A stretch of DNA of 64,000 bases from Cellvibrionales bacterium UBA4451 (GCA_002390285.1 DGPB01000016.1:124001-188000); one strand, 5' to 3'. Shown: positions 24,524-32,622, numbered from the stretch's first letter. Program-made: numbers and translations. The notes: generated by a model from the letters alone, not told the origin.

Positions 24524-25377
24524 TCAAAGACAATGGTTTTGTTGCCATGCATCAGGACGCGGTCTTCCAAGTGATTTCGTAGCCCTCTTGCTAACACTGT
24601 TTTCTCCACATCTTTCCCTTTTCGAACCAGGTCGGGAATACTGTCGTGATGACTAATTCGCACCACATCTTGCTCAATAATTGGCCCAGCATCCAAATCA
24701 CTGGTGACGTAATGGCAGGTGGCTCCAATCAGCTTAACGCCACGTTCTGCCGCTTGGTGATAGGGCTTGGCGCCGACAAATGCGGGTAGAAAACTGTGGT
24801 GAATATTAATGATTTGCCCCGGATATTTGGCGCACAGGTCTGGCGGTAAAATTTGCATATAACGAGCCAGCACAATGACATCGGCATTGCTGGCGTCAAT
24901 CAGCTGTTCAACATTGGCAAAGTGCTCTGCTTTGTTGTCGGAATCAACCGGTGTGTGGTGGTAGTCAATTTTGTGCCAATCCACATAGCTGCGAAGATCG
25001 TCGTGATTAGAGATCACACAGGGGATATCAAATGCCATTTCATCGCTGCGCCAGCGGTAGAGTAGGTCGGACAGACAATGGGCCTGTTTACTGGCCATTA
25101 GAACTACCCGTTTGGGTACCTTGGTGTCCGTCAGTCGCCACTCCATATCGAATTGCTCCGCGAGAGGAGAGAACCTCTGTTTGAGTTTTTCTGGACCATA
25201 GGGGAGAGAATCGGCAGCAATCACCTGACGCATAAAAAACCAGTTCGATTCGGGGTCGCGATAGTAATTGGCTTCTGTCAGCAATCCGCCTTCTGACGCA
25301 AGAAAAGAACTAACAGCGGCGACCAGGCCAACCCGATCTGGGCAGGAAATGATCAGGCGATAGGTATGAGAACTCAT
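24520..25377 (-). CDS. purU: Formyltetrahydrofolate deformylase
   Basis: Hydrolyses 10-formyl-THF to formate and THF, balancing one-carbon pools. 285 residues, with an N-terminal ACT-type regulatory domain (YRLIISCPDRVGLVAAVSSFL) and a C-terminal formyltransferase-like domain (IINIHHSFLPAFVGAKPYHQA, ATCHYVTSDLDAGPIIEQD) whose catalytic Asn/His/Asp are present. ATG 25377 (MSSHTYRL) is chosen by family alignment; a frame opening at 25455 adds 26 unrelated residues. Confidence 0.93.
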   Translation of the reverse strand: MSSHTYRLIISCPDRVGLVAAVSSFLASEGGLLTEANYYRDPESNWFFMRQVIAADSLPYGPEKLKQRFSPLAEQFDMEWRLTDTKVPKRVVLMASKQAHCLSDLLYRWRSDEMAFDIPCVISNHDDLRSYVDWHKIDYHHTPVDSDNKAEHFANVEQLIDASNADVIVLARYMQILPPDLCAKYPGQIINIHHSFLPAFVGAKPYHQAAERGVKLIGATCHYVTSDLDAGPIIEQDVVRISHHDSIPDLVRKGKDVEKTVLARGLRNHLEDRVLMHGNKTIVFE

Positions 25378-25477
25378 GAGTGGCGATACCTTTATATTGT
25401 TGGATAGCCGTTCCTTTGGAAAGCAAACTGTCGCATATTTGTCAGCGAATTTCATTAAGTATGCATTGGCGGGTTTT

Positions 25478-25525
25478 TTGACATAAACGCTTAACTGGTT
25501 AGAACCGAAGTATGTTCGGTATACT
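25478..25525 (+). promoter_or_regulatory. Promoter and palindromic operator of the glutaredoxin-like gene
   Basis: TTGACA (25478-25483) followed after 16 bp by TAGAAC (25500-25505), or an alternative -10 TATACT at 25520-25525. Between and over these lies ACCGAAGTATGTTCGGT (25504-25520), a perfect 6-bp inverted repeat with a 5-bp spacer, in the position expected for a repressor site. Confidence 0.45.
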
Positions 25526-25570
25526 TTGTGCCATTGAATGGTTTGGACAGTAAAACAGGGATGGTTGGCG

Positions 25571-26071
25571 ATGGTTGTCTATAGATGGTGTGTGATGGTC
25601 ATGTTGGCCTTAGGCTTGGCGACCCAGGCGACCCAGGCGATTCATGCAGAAATTTATAAATGGGTAGATGAATCGGGGAAAACGCATTTCAGCGATGCGA
25701 AGCCTGACAACGGCTCGTCAGAGCAGGTGGAGGTTCAGGTAAATAGCATTGATACCGTCAGTATTTCTGTCAGTGATTTTTTAGAGAGCAGAGAGAGCCG
25801 GGTTGATGCCCGAGCGCGGCGGCAAGTGGTGATGTACAGTGCGGTCTGGTGCGGTTATTGTAAAAAAGCGCGTCGTTATTTTCAGCAGCAGGGAATACCT
25901 TTTAAAGAGTACGATATTGAGACATCTCGCAAAGGAAAGCGTGATTATGCCAAGCTCAATGGTACGGGAGTCCCGATTATTTTTGTGGGCCAAAAGCGTA
26001 TTCAGGGTTTTCGGGCGGAGCGCTTTCAGGCAATTTATGATCAGGCTAATCGCGACGAACAGGGCGGCTAA
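25571..26071 (+). CDS. Exported DUF4124-glutaredoxin fusion protein
   Basis: 166 residues. The N-terminal 25 or so (MVVYRWCVMVMLALGLATQ) form a signal peptide ending near IHA. A short DUF4124 domain follows (EIYKWVDESGKTHFSDAKP), then a glutaredoxin domain from about residue 85 (QVVMYSAVWCGYCKKARRYF) with CGYC as the active site, and the GTGVPIIFVG cis-Pro loop. The glutaredoxin fold in an exported protein suggests thiol-disulfide work in the periplasm, with an unknown substrate. ATG 25571 is preferred to 25538 because it gives a clean signal peptide. Confidence 0.8.
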   Translation: MVVYRWCVMVMLALGLATQATQAIHAEIYKWVDESGKTHFSDAKPDNGSSEQVEVQVNSIDTVSISVSDFLESRESRVDARARRQVVMYSAVWCGYCKKARRYFQQQGIPFKEYDIETSRKGKRDYAKLNGTGVPIIFVGQKRIQGFRAERFQAIYDQANRDEQGG

Positions 26072-26175
26072 AGCAATATTGCAGCAGTAACCGTTCTACG
26101 TCATAGTACGTCGCAACTGATTTGTTAGCCTGCGATAGTTTTTTAAGTATAACTGGTTAAATAAAGTGAATATAC

Positions 26176-26847
26176 ATGACTGATTTTTTGATAGCACCGT
26201 CTATTCTTTCTGCAGATTTCGCCCGCCTGGGAGAGGAGGTCGATGCGGTACTCAACGCGGGTGCTGATGTGGTGCATTTCGATGTAATGGATAATCACTA
26301 TGTGCCTAACCTAACTATTGGCCCCATGGTGTGTACCGCATTGCGTCATTACGGTATCACGGCACCCATTGATGTCCACCTTATGGTCGAGCCAGTGGAC
26401 CAACTGATTGGCTACTTTGCCGACGCGGGAGCGAGCTGGATAACGTTTCACCCTGAAGCGTCAAGGCATGTGGATCGTTCACTGCAATTAATTCGTGATA
26501 CTGGCTGCAAAAGTGGCTTGGTGTTGAACCCCGCTGTGGGCCTGGAGCAAGTAAAGCATGTGCTCGACAAGGTGGATATGATTCTGCTGATGTCAGTTAA
26601 TCCCGGGTTTGGCGGTCAAAAATTTATTCCTGCGACGCTCGATAAGTTACGTGAAACGCGAGCATTGATTGACGGCTGTGGCCTCAATATCCGGTTGGAA
26701 GTTGATGGCGGGGTTACGGTCAACAATATCCGCCAAATTGCTGAGGCGGGCGCCGATACCTTTGTGGCCGGTTCCGCTATTTACGGCGCAGAGAATTATC
26801 AACAGGCCATTGATGCGATGCGGGCTGAATTGGCGCAGGTAGGCTGA
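26176..26847 (+). CDS. rpe: Ribulose-phosphate 3-epimerase
   Basis: Pentose phosphate and Calvin cycle enzyme interconverting ribulose-5-P and xylulose-5-P; metal-dependent TIM barrel of 223 residues. Active-site signatures: IAPSILSADFARLGEE, VHFDVMDNHYVPNLTIGP, VHLMVEP, LLMSVNPGFGGQKFI and LEVDGGV. It precedes the trp leader, as rpe precedes trpE in Pseudomonas (there with a phosphatase gene between), and it supplies the pentose phosphate branch that feeds PRPP. Confidence 0.96.
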   Translation: MTDFLIAPSILSADFARLGEEVDAVLNAGADVVHFDVMDNHYVPNLTIGPMVCTALRHYGITAPIDVHLMVEPVDQLIGYFADAGASWITFHPEASRHVDRSLQLIRDTGCKSGLVLNPAVGLEQVKHVLDKVDMILLMSVNPGFGGQKFIPATLDKLRETRALIDGCGLNIRLEVDGGVTVNNIRQIAEAGADTFVAGSAIYGAENYQQAIDAMRAELAQVG

Positions 26848-26918
26848 CTTTTCAGCATCGTACGAATCGATTAGAATGCACCATCAAATTTTTGCCCCGT
26901 ACTCTTTTGGAGACATCG

Positions 26919-26999
26919 GTGATTTACGGTAACCGTCAACATTTCTTTTCTGCTCAACCATATTCTGCCCAGCTGGGCTGGCGATGGCGTAGCCAGTGA
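26919..26999 (+). CDS. trpL: trp operon leader peptide
   Basis: 26-codon ORF with GTG start at 26919, GGAG 6 bases upstream, reading MIYGNRQHFF... and ending LGWRWRSQ then TGA. The paired Trp codons (26979-26981 and 26985-26987), separated by one Arg codon, are where a ribosome would stall when charged tRNA-Trp is scarce. Too short for automated callers. Confidence 0.85.
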   Translation: MIYGNRQHFFSAQPYSAQLGWRWRSQ

Positions 27000-27031
27000 T
27001 CTGATGGGCTGCCTAAACGTAGGCGCCACCC
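26975..27031 (+). promoter_or_regulatory. trp attenuator region
   Basis: GCTGGC (26977-26982), which contains the first Trp codon, pairs with GCCAGT (26992-26997). AGCC (26991-26994) can instead pair with GGCT (27007-27010). The latter overlaps the 5' arm of a third hairpin, GG(c)TGCCT/AGGCGCC at 27007-27027. These are the 1:2, 2:3 and 3:4 pairings of classical attenuation. The stretch after the last hairpin (CTTACTTGTCTG) is only moderately T-rich, so the terminator looks weak. Confidence 0.65.
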
Positions 27032-27083
27032 TTACTTGTCTGTTGTCTGATCATTCTGCGCTGGTATGCGCAAGGGAATAACC

Positions 27084-28550
27084 ATGACCCCTGAACAATT
27101 TGCCGAATTGGCTGAGCAGAACTACAACCGTATTCCGGTCGTTCGAGAGATTCTGGCGGATCTTGAGACGCCGCTATCCTGTTATTTGAAACTGGCCCGT
27201 GGGCCCTATTCCTACTTGTTTGAATCCGTACATGGCGGAGAAAAGTGGGGCCGCTACTCTTTGATTGGGCTGCCTTCCACTACTATTCTCAAAGTTTTCG
27301 GCGATAAACTGGTGATTGAGCGGGACGGTGAAGTGCTGGTCTCCCGTACTACTGATGATCCGTTACAGGATGTCGAAGACTTCCATTCCCAGTACCAAAT
27401 GCCTGATTTACCGCAGCTGCCCAGATTTACTGGTGGCCTGGTGGGGTACTTTGGCTACGATACTGTGCGTTATGTAGAACCCCGGTTAAAGCACTCTGCA
27501 CCTAAAGACGACTTGGGTAACCCGGATATTTTGCTGATGGCTTCCGACGAGGTCGTCATTTTTGACAACTTGCTGGGCAAGCTGATTTTTGTGGTGCATG
27601 AAGATGCGGCGGAACCTAATGCCTGGTCCAATGCGCAGGCTCGGCTAGACGACCTTGAAGCTAAATTGAAGAACCCATTACCTGAGCTGCCTCCTGTAAA
27701 TCTCAATGGCGGTGGATTGGATGAATCGGCATTTGTCTCCAGTTTTGGCGAAGAAAACTTTAAAGCCGCTGTTGATAAGGTGAAGGATTACATTCTGGCG
27801 GGCGATGCCATGCAAGTGGTCCCATCTCAGCGGCTGTCGACGGATTTTGATACAGAGCCATTGAATCTGTACCGAGCATTACGCTGTCTCAATCCTTCTC
27901 CTTATATGTATTTCCTCGATTTGGGTGATTTTCATATTGCAGGTTCTTCACCCGAAATTCTGGCTCGGCTGGAGGATGGTGAGGTGACGGTTCGCCCTAT
28001 CGCGGGAACCCGCCGTCGAGGTCATACTCCCGAAGAGGATTTGGCTTTAGAAGAGGATATGATGAATGACCCCAAGGAGATCGCGGAGCATTTGATGCTG
28101 ATTGACTTGGGCCGAAATGATGCGGGGCGCGTGTCGCAAATCGGTTCGGTGAAGGTCACCGAGCAGATGAAAGTGGAGCGCTACTCACACGTCATGCATA
28201 TTACCTCCAATGTGACGGGGCAAGTGAAGCCCGGTACCAGTGCTATTGATGTACTGCGAGCCACATTGCCAGCAGGCACCTTAAGCGGTGCACCAAAAAT
28301 TCGGGCGATGGAAATTATTGATGAGCTCGAGCCAGTGAAGCGGGGCGTCTATGGTGGTGCTGTGGGTTATATTGGTTGGAATGGCAATATGGATACGGCG
28401 ATTGCTATCCGTACAGCGGTCATCAAAGACGGTAAGCTTTACGTTCAAGCCGGTGCTGGTGTCGTGGCAGATTCAGTGCCCGCTTTGGAGTGGAAGGAAA
28501 CCATGAATAAGGCACGAGCTATTTTTCGCGCTGTAGATCTGGTGGTCTAA
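27084..28550 (+). CDS. trpE: Anthranilate synthase component I
   Basis: 488-residue chorismate-using subunit that makes anthranilate with ammonia from TrpG. Seen: the feedback-site region SYLFESVHGGEKWGRYSLIG, then VVPSQRLSTDF, FHIAGSSPEIL, RPIAGTRRRG, the LMLIDLGRNDAGRVS stretch and AGTLSGAPKIRAMEII. ATG 27084 follows AAGGGA at a good distance; an ATG at 27066 is less likely. Expression is probably set by the leader just upstream. Confidence 0.96.
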   Translation: MTPEQFAELAEQNYNRIPVVREILADLETPLSCYLKLARGPYSYLFESVHGGEKWGRYSLIGLPSTTILKVFGDKLVIERDGEVLVSRTTDDPLQDVEDFHSQYQMPDLPQLPRFTGGLVGYFGYDTVRYVEPRLKHSAPKDDLGNPDILLMASDEVVIFDNLLGKLIFVVHEDAAEPNAWSNAQARLDDLEAKLKNPLPELPPVNLNGGGLDESAFVSSFGEENFKAAVDKVKDYILAGDAMQVVPSQRLSTDFDTEPLNLYRALRCLNPSPYMYFLDLGDFHIAGSSPEILARLEDGEVTVRPIAGTRRRGHTPEEDLALEEDMMNDPKEIAEHLMLIDLGRNDAGRVSQIGSVKVTEQMKVERYSHVMHITSNVTGQVKPGTSAIDVLRATLPAGTLSGAPKIRAMEIIDELEPVKRGVYGGAVGYIGWNGNMDTAIAIRTAVIKDGKLYVQAGAGVVADSVPALEWKETMNKARAIFRAVDLVV

Positions 28551-28562
28551 GGAGCCCTAACT

Positions 28563-29141
28563 ATGATATTGATGATTGATAATTATGACTCCTTTACCTA
28601 CAACGTGGTCCAGTATTTGGGTGAGTTAAAGGCAGAAGTAAACGTTGTTCGTAATGATGAGATTACCGTAGAAGAAGTGGCCTCGCTTGCTCCGGAAAAA
28701 ATTGTGATTTCTCCGGGGCCCTGTACGCCCAATGAGGCGGGAATTTCCGTGGAGGTCATTGAACGCTTTTCTGGAAAAATACCTATCCTTGGTATTTGTC
28801 TGGGGCATCAAAGTATTGGTCAGGCATTTGGCGGCAAGGTGGTGAGGGCAAGGAGCGTGATGCACGGTAAAACATCGCCTATATACCATAATGATGTGGG
28901 CGTATTTCGGGGGCTGCCTAATCCGTTTGAGGCAACTCGCTACCACTCACTGATCGTTGATCGAGAGAGCTTACCGGATTGCCTGGAAATTACGGCCTGG
29001 ACGCAGACAGACGATGGAAGTATTGACGAAATCATGGGGTTTCGTCACCGCGAGTATGCTGTGGAAGGGGTACAGTTTCATCCAGAATCTATTCTCACTG
29101 AAAATGGGCATGACCTGCTCGAAAACTTTCTCAAGAGCTGA
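28563..29141 (+). CDS. trpG: Anthranilate synthase glutamine amidotransferase
   Basis: Class I glutamine amidotransferase of 192 residues that supplies ammonia to TrpE. Catalytic triad: Cys in LGICLGHQSIGQAFGG, His and Glu in VQFHPESILTENG. MLIDNYDSFTYNVVQYL-type N-terminus. It starts 12 bases after trpE. In many gammaproteobacteria the same subunit also serves PabB; no pabB is in this window. Confidence 0.96.
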   Translation: MILMIDNYDSFTYNVVQYLGELKAEVNVVRNDEITVEEVASLAPEKIVISPGPCTPNEAGISVEVIERFSGKIPILGICLGHQSIGQAFGGKVVRARSVMHGKTSPIYHNDVGVFRGLPNPFEATRYHSLIVDRESLPDCLEITAWTQTDDGSIDEIMGFRHREYAVEGVQFHPESILTENGHDLLENFLKS

Positions 29142-29153
29142 CTGAAAGGCTGC

Positions 29154-30200
29154 ATGATGGATATTCAACAAGCAATTTCTGCGGTATTGGATAATCGGGA
29201 TCTCGGTACTAACGAGATGCGCGATGTCATGAAGCAGATAATGACTGGCAATGCTACAGATGCTCAGATAGGCGGCTTTCTGGTAGGTTTGCGCATGAAG
29301 GGTGAAACGGTGGCCGAAATTACGGGTGCTGCTCAAGTGATGCGTGAATTGGCTACGGCTGTCTCCGTATCGGGTTCTCACTTGGTGGATATTGTCGGTA
29401 CCGGGGGTGATAGCGCGGGTATTTTCAATGTATCTACGGCGAGCGCTTTTGTTGCAGCTGCTGCGGGTGCTCAAGTGGCTAAGCACGGGAACCGCTCAGT
29501 GAGTAGTAAGAGCGGCAGTGCCGATTTGTTAGAATGCGCAGGAGTCCGGCTGGACTTAACCTCAGAACAGGTAGCCCTCTGTGTTGAGGAGGTCGGCGTC
29601 GGTTTTATGTTTGCCGTCAATCACCACAGCGCGATGAAGCATGCCATTGGCCCACGAAAAGAGTTGGGTGTTCGAACAGTTTTTAATTTACTCGGGCCGT
29701 TAACTAATCCTGCCGGTGTGCCGAATATGGTGCTCGGTGTGTACGATCGTCAGTGGCTTCGTCCGGTGGCAGAAGTGATGAAACAGCTAGGTGGCGAGCA
29801 TGTGCTTGTAGTTCATTCGGCTGATGGTTTAGATGAAATCAGCATTGCCTCTGAAACTTGGGTTGCCGAACTAAAGAGTGGCGATATTTGCGAATATTCC
29901 ATATCCCCAGAGGATTTTGGTCTTGCTCGCGGTGACCTCAAAGATTTGAAAGTTGCCGATGCAAAGGAGAGCCTAGATTTGATTGAGCGAGCACTTTCAA
30001 AACAAGCATTGTCAAAAGGAAGTGTTACAGCCTCCGATATGGTGGCGCTAAATGCAGGTGCAGCACTTTATACAGCAGGAATTGCCAATGATTTGTCTGA
30101 GGGGGTCCGCTTGGCTCAGGATGCCATTGGTAGCGGCCTGGCTAAAGCCAAAATTAGTGACCTTGCCACCTTTACCCATTGCCTAAAAGAAACAGAATAA
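29154..30200 (+). CDS. trpD: Anthranilate phosphoribosyltransferase
   Basis: Transfers the phosphoribosyl group of PRPP to anthranilate. 348 residues; type III phosphoribosyltransferase signature VDIVGTGGDSAGIFNVST, then KHGNRSVSSKSGSADLLE and FNLLGPLTNPAG. The start is ATGATG, either codon possible. Lies 12 bases after trpG and 5 before trpC. Confidence 0.96.
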   Translation: MMDIQQAISAVLDNRDLGTNEMRDVMKQIMTGNATDAQIGGFLVGLRMKGETVAEITGAAQVMRELATAVSVSGSHLVDIVGTGGDSAGIFNVSTASAFVAAAAGAQVAKHGNRSVSSKSGSADLLECAGVRLDLTSEQVALCVEEVGVGFMFAVNHHSAMKHAIGPRKELGVRTVFNLLGPLTNPAGVPNMVLGVYDRQWLRPVAEVMKQLGGEHVLVVHSADGLDEISIASETWVAELKSGDICEYSISPEDFGLARGDLKDLKVADAKESLDLIERALSKQALSKGSVTASDMVALNAGAALYTAGIANDLSEGVRLAQDAIGSGLAKAKISDLATFTHCLKETE

Positions 30201-30205
30201 TCGTT

Positions 30206-31012
30206 ATGAATACAGCATTAAAGACACCTACCGTTTTAAAGAAAATTCTTGCGAGAAAAGCTGAGGAAGTGGCAGAGCGAAGTGCTCATGTCTCACTGGA
30301 TCAGTTGAGAGATCAGTGCCAGTCGGGCCGTGATATCCGTGGTTTTACCGATGCATTAGCAGCAAAAGTTGAGCAGGGCTTGGCTGCAGTGATTGCGGAA
30401 GTTAAAAAAGCGTCTCCAAGCAAGGGTGTGATCCGACCAGATTTCGACCCGGTAAGTATTGCTCGAAGTTATGAGAAAGGAGGGGCGGCCTGTTTGTCTG
30501 TTCTGACGGACCGTGATTTTTTCCAGGGTGCCGATGAATATCTGACAATGGCGAGAGGGGCGACCCGGTTGCCCGTGTTACGTAAAGACTTTGTTATAGA
30601 TCCTTACCAGGTTTATGAGTCCTATGTGTTGGGTGCAGATTGCATTCTGTTGATCGTGGCTGCATTGACCCAGGCCCAGATGGAAGAATTGCATGGTATA
30701 GCGGTAGCATTGGGTCTCGATGTATTGATTGAGGTGCATAACGAGGCTGAGCTGGATCGAGCGTTATTGATTGATAATCGGATGATTGGCATCAACAATC
30801 GTGATTTACACACCTTTGATACAACCTTAGATACGACCTTTGGTCTGCTGGGTAAAATTCCAGATGACCGTATTGTGGTTACAGAAAGCGGTATTCTCAC
30901 CACTGATGATGTGGCCGCTATGCGAGGCCATAATGTGAATACCTTCCTGGTGGGGGAGACATTTATGCGAGCTGAGGAGCCAGGATTGAAATTGGTGGAA
31001 ATGTTTAATTGA
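30206..31012 (+). CDS. trpC: Indole-3-glycerol phosphate synthase
   Basis: TIM-barrel enzyme of 268 residues that closes the indole ring of CDRP. Seen: IAEVKKASPSKGVIRPDFDP with catalytic Lys, LSVLTDRDFFQG, VLRKDFVIDPYQVYES, IGINNRDLHTF and VTESGIL. Monofunctional, without a fused TrpF. ATG 30206 is preferred; an in-frame TTG inside trpD would add 9 residues. Last gene of trpEGDC; trpF, trpB and trpA are elsewhere. Confidence 0.96.
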   Translation: MNTALKTPTVLKKILARKAEEVAERSAHVSLDQLRDQCQSGRDIRGFTDALAAKVEQGLAAVIAEVKKASPSKGVIRPDFDPVSIARSYEKGGAACLSVLTDRDFFQGADEYLTMARGATRLPVLRKDFVIDPYQVYESYVLGADCILLIVAALTQAQMEELHGIAVALGLDVLIEVHNEAELDRALLIDNRMIGINNRDLHTFDTTLDTTFGLLGKIPDDRIVVTESGILTTDDVAAMRGHNVNTFLVGETFMRAEEPGLKLVEMFN

Positions 31013-31036
31013 GGCTAGGAAGGACTAATTTCTACG

Positions 31037-31074
31037 GCACCAAAAAAGGCCTCATTGAAGGCCTTTTTTGGTGC
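31037..31074. terminator. Bidirectional intrinsic terminator, trpC / vfr
   Basis: A perfect 16-bp inverted repeat, GCACCAAAAAAGGCCT (31037-31052) and AGGCCTTTTTTGGTGC (31059-31074), around loop CATTGA. The A6 and T6 runs within the arms give a T-tract on either strand, so it can end trp transcription from the left and vfr transcription from the right. Confidence 0.92.
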
Positions 31075-31106
31075 TACTCTTGTTATTGCTAATGAGTTTT
31101 ATAAAG

Positions 31107-31826
31107 CTACCTTGTGCCATACACCACCATAGTTTTTCCCTTTGCAGAGACAAGCTCCTGTTCTTCCAGTGTTTTGAGGACTCGTCCAACCATTTCCCGA
31201 GAGCAGCCAACAATACGCCCAATCTCTTGTCGGGTGATTTTGATTTGCATGCCATCGGGGTGGGTCATTGCGTCGGGTTCGTTGCACAGATCCAGTAGAG
31301 TGCGGGCAACTCGTCCCGTCACATCCAGGAAAGCAAGGTCGCCTACTTTTCGGGTGGTATCTTTCAGACGCTTGGCTATTTGAATGCCTATCGCAAACAG
31401 AAACTCGGGGTGATCTTTGGACAGTTCCTGAAATTTGGAATAGCTGATTTCACCTACTTCACATTCGGTTTTAGCTCGAATCCAAGCCGTTCTATCGGTT
31501 TGTTCAAACAGGCCCATCTCGCCGAAAAAGTCACCTTCGTTAAGGTAGGCGACAATCATTTCGCGACCATCATCATCTTCGAGTAGAACCGTTACTGATC
31601 CCCTGATGATATAAGAGAGCGTATCGCCCTGATCACCAACATAAATGATGGTACTTTTGGCAGGATATTTTCTGCGGTGACAGTGAACTAAGAACTCTTC
31701 TACATTGGGAATGTGAGGTGTTATTGGTGCTGGTGCCAACTCGGATTCTCCCCGTTTGTGATCTCTCGCATATAAAGAATCCATTATGGGTACAAAATCA
31801 TCATCGGCCAAGCTCGAATTTATCAT
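31107..31826 (-). CDS. vfr: CRP/Vfr family cAMP-responsive regulator
   Basis: Global regulator of 239 residues. A cyclic-nucleotide domain carries GDFFGEMGLFEQTDRTAWIRAKT, matching the CRP phosphate-binding cassette with Arg and the R(S/T)AW segment; the helix-turn-helix is RQEIGRIVGCSREMVGRVLKTL, ending MVVYGTR as in CRP. Relative to E. coli CRP it has about 30 extra N-terminal residues (MINSSLADDD... to the HCHRRKYPAKST block). ATG 31826 has AAGGAG 10 bases upstream, so the extension looks real. In Pseudomonas Vfr controls type IV pili and twitching, which fits the Pil-Chp operon in this window. It is divergent from the OsmC gene, as crp is from yhfA in E. coli. Confidence 0.93.
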   Translation of the reverse strand: MINSSLADDDFVPIMDSLYARDHKRGESELAPAPITPHIPNVEEFLVHCHRRKYPAKSTIIYVGDQGDTLSYIIRGSVTVLLEDDDGREMIVAYLNEGDFFGEMGLFEQTDRTAWIRAKTECEVGEISYSKFQELSKDHPEFLFAIGIQIAKRLKDTTRKVGDLAFLDVTGRVARTLLDLCNEPDAMTHPDGMQIKITRQEIGRIVGCSREMVGRVLKTLEEQELVSAKGKTMVVYGTR

Positions 31827-31846
31827 GGTTATACGGCTCCTTATGA

Positions 31847-31918
31847 CAAAAGTGTCTGCCGGGTAGTCGATTCTACGGCGAAAAGCACGCCATTTATGTT
31901 AGGCTTTCGACACTTTTG
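31847..31918. promoter_or_regulatory. Paired 10-bp inverted repeats, vfr-osmC intergenic
   Basis: CAAAAGTGTC (31847-31856) and its exact reverse complement GACACTTTTG (31909-31918) lie 62 bp apart, about six helical turns, between two divergent genes. The left copy is itself part of a small palindrome GACA-N4-TGTC. This is not the CRP consensus TGTGA-N6-TCACA. Possible paired operator; low certainty. Confidence 0.4.
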
Positions 31919-31945
31919 GCAACTAGTTTTAAAATTCAGGGCATT

Positions 31946-32368
31946 ATGAAAGCAAAAATTACTTGGGGCGGAGACGCCAAATTTATTGCCGAGTCAGAAA
32001 CGGGTCATAGTCTTGTCATGGATGGTCCGCCGGATCACGGTGGAAAAAATCAGGGCGCTCGCCCGATGGAAGTGCTGCTGATTGGCATGGGTGGCTGTTC
32101 GTCCTTTGATGTGATTCATATCCTCAAGAAAAGCCGTCAGGATGTCATAGATTGTATTGCTGAAATCGAGGCTGAGCGTGCTGATGCGGTACCTTCGGTC
32201 TTTACTAAAATCCATCTCCACTTTGTGGTCACGGGCAACAATCTGAAAGAGAGTATGGTTCGCAATGCCGTGAAGTTGTCGGCTGAAAAATACTGCTCGG
32301 CATCGATTATGCTGGCAAAGGGTGGTGTAGATATTACTCACAGTTACGACATGCGATCACCTGTATAG
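31946..32368 (+). CDS. OsmC family protein (YhfA-like)
   Basis: 140-residue OsmC/Ohr-fold protein. The fold's redox Cys are present in MGGCSSFDVIHILKK and SAEKYCSASIMLAKG. The group next to crp (E. coli YhfA) is conserved but lacks a proven substrate; Ohr relatives reduce organic peroxides. ATG 31946 has AGGG 6 bases upstream. It is divergent from vfr, an arrangement kept between distant gammaproteobacteria. Confidence 0.88.
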   Translation: MKAKITWGGDAKFIAESETGHSLVMDGPPDHGGKNQGARPMEVLLIGMGGCSSFDVIHILKKSRQDVIDCIAEIEAERADAVPSVFTKIHLHFVVTGNNLKESMVRNAVKLSAEKYCSASIMLAKGGVDITHSYDMRSPV

Positions 32369-32496
32369 CTTTTGGCGAAAAATACCACGTCTCCTGATTA
32401 TCATGTTTTAGCGAAATTTTTTTAGTTTCTCACCTTTGAAGGCTAGCCTTTGAGCAATGCTTCCGCTGAGTGTTCTGTTCTGGGCATTTTTCAAGC
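32369..32496. other. Spacer after the OsmC gene
   Basis: No gene or recognisable site. It is AT-rich with TTTTTTTAG runs and no stem that would end osmC transcription on the plus strand. Confidence 0.5.
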
Positions 32497-32616
32497 AAAA
32501 AAAAGGCAGCTATTGCTGCCTTAAAGGATATAGAGGGAGTAAGAGGTATAAACTTGCTTGTGAAGCCTCCAAGTCATTAACTGCATTGATTGGTAAGACT
32601 TGGCTTCACGAGTACA
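32497..32616 (-). ncRNA. Candidate small RNA divergent from a LysR gene
   Basis: A minus-strand unit of about 120 nt with every part in place. Promoter upstream. Near its 5' end, a long hairpin joins CTCGTGAAGCC to GGCTTCACAAG (plus strand 32602-32612 and 32557-32567), extended by AAGTC/GACTT after a 3-base bulge. At its 3' end an intrinsic terminator, AAGGCAGC-AATA-GCTGCCTT plus T8 (32522-32497). No ORF with a ribosome binding site lies on this strand. I do not recognise it as a known family. The divergent LysR regulator recalls arrangements such as oxyR-oxyS, but a link is inference. Confidence 0.6.
32503..32522 (-). terminator. Intrinsic terminator on the minus strand
   Basis: AAGGCAGC (32503-32510), loop TATT, GCTGCCTT (32515-32522). 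Eight A residues precede it on the plus strand, so the U-tract exists only for minus-strand transcripts. No annotated minus-strand gene lies upstream, which is why a small RNA is proposed. Confidence 0.85.
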
Positions 32617-32622
32617 GTTGGT

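Noticed and set aside
24332..24574. 80-codon plus-strand frame through the tandem repeats
   Set aside because: Starts inside the channel gene, runs across a terminator-like hairpin and into antisense purU; no ribosome binding site.
31847..31918. CRP binding site for vfr autoregulation
   Set aside because: The repeats do not contain the TGTGA-N6-TCACA pattern; reported only as an unidentified inverted repeat.
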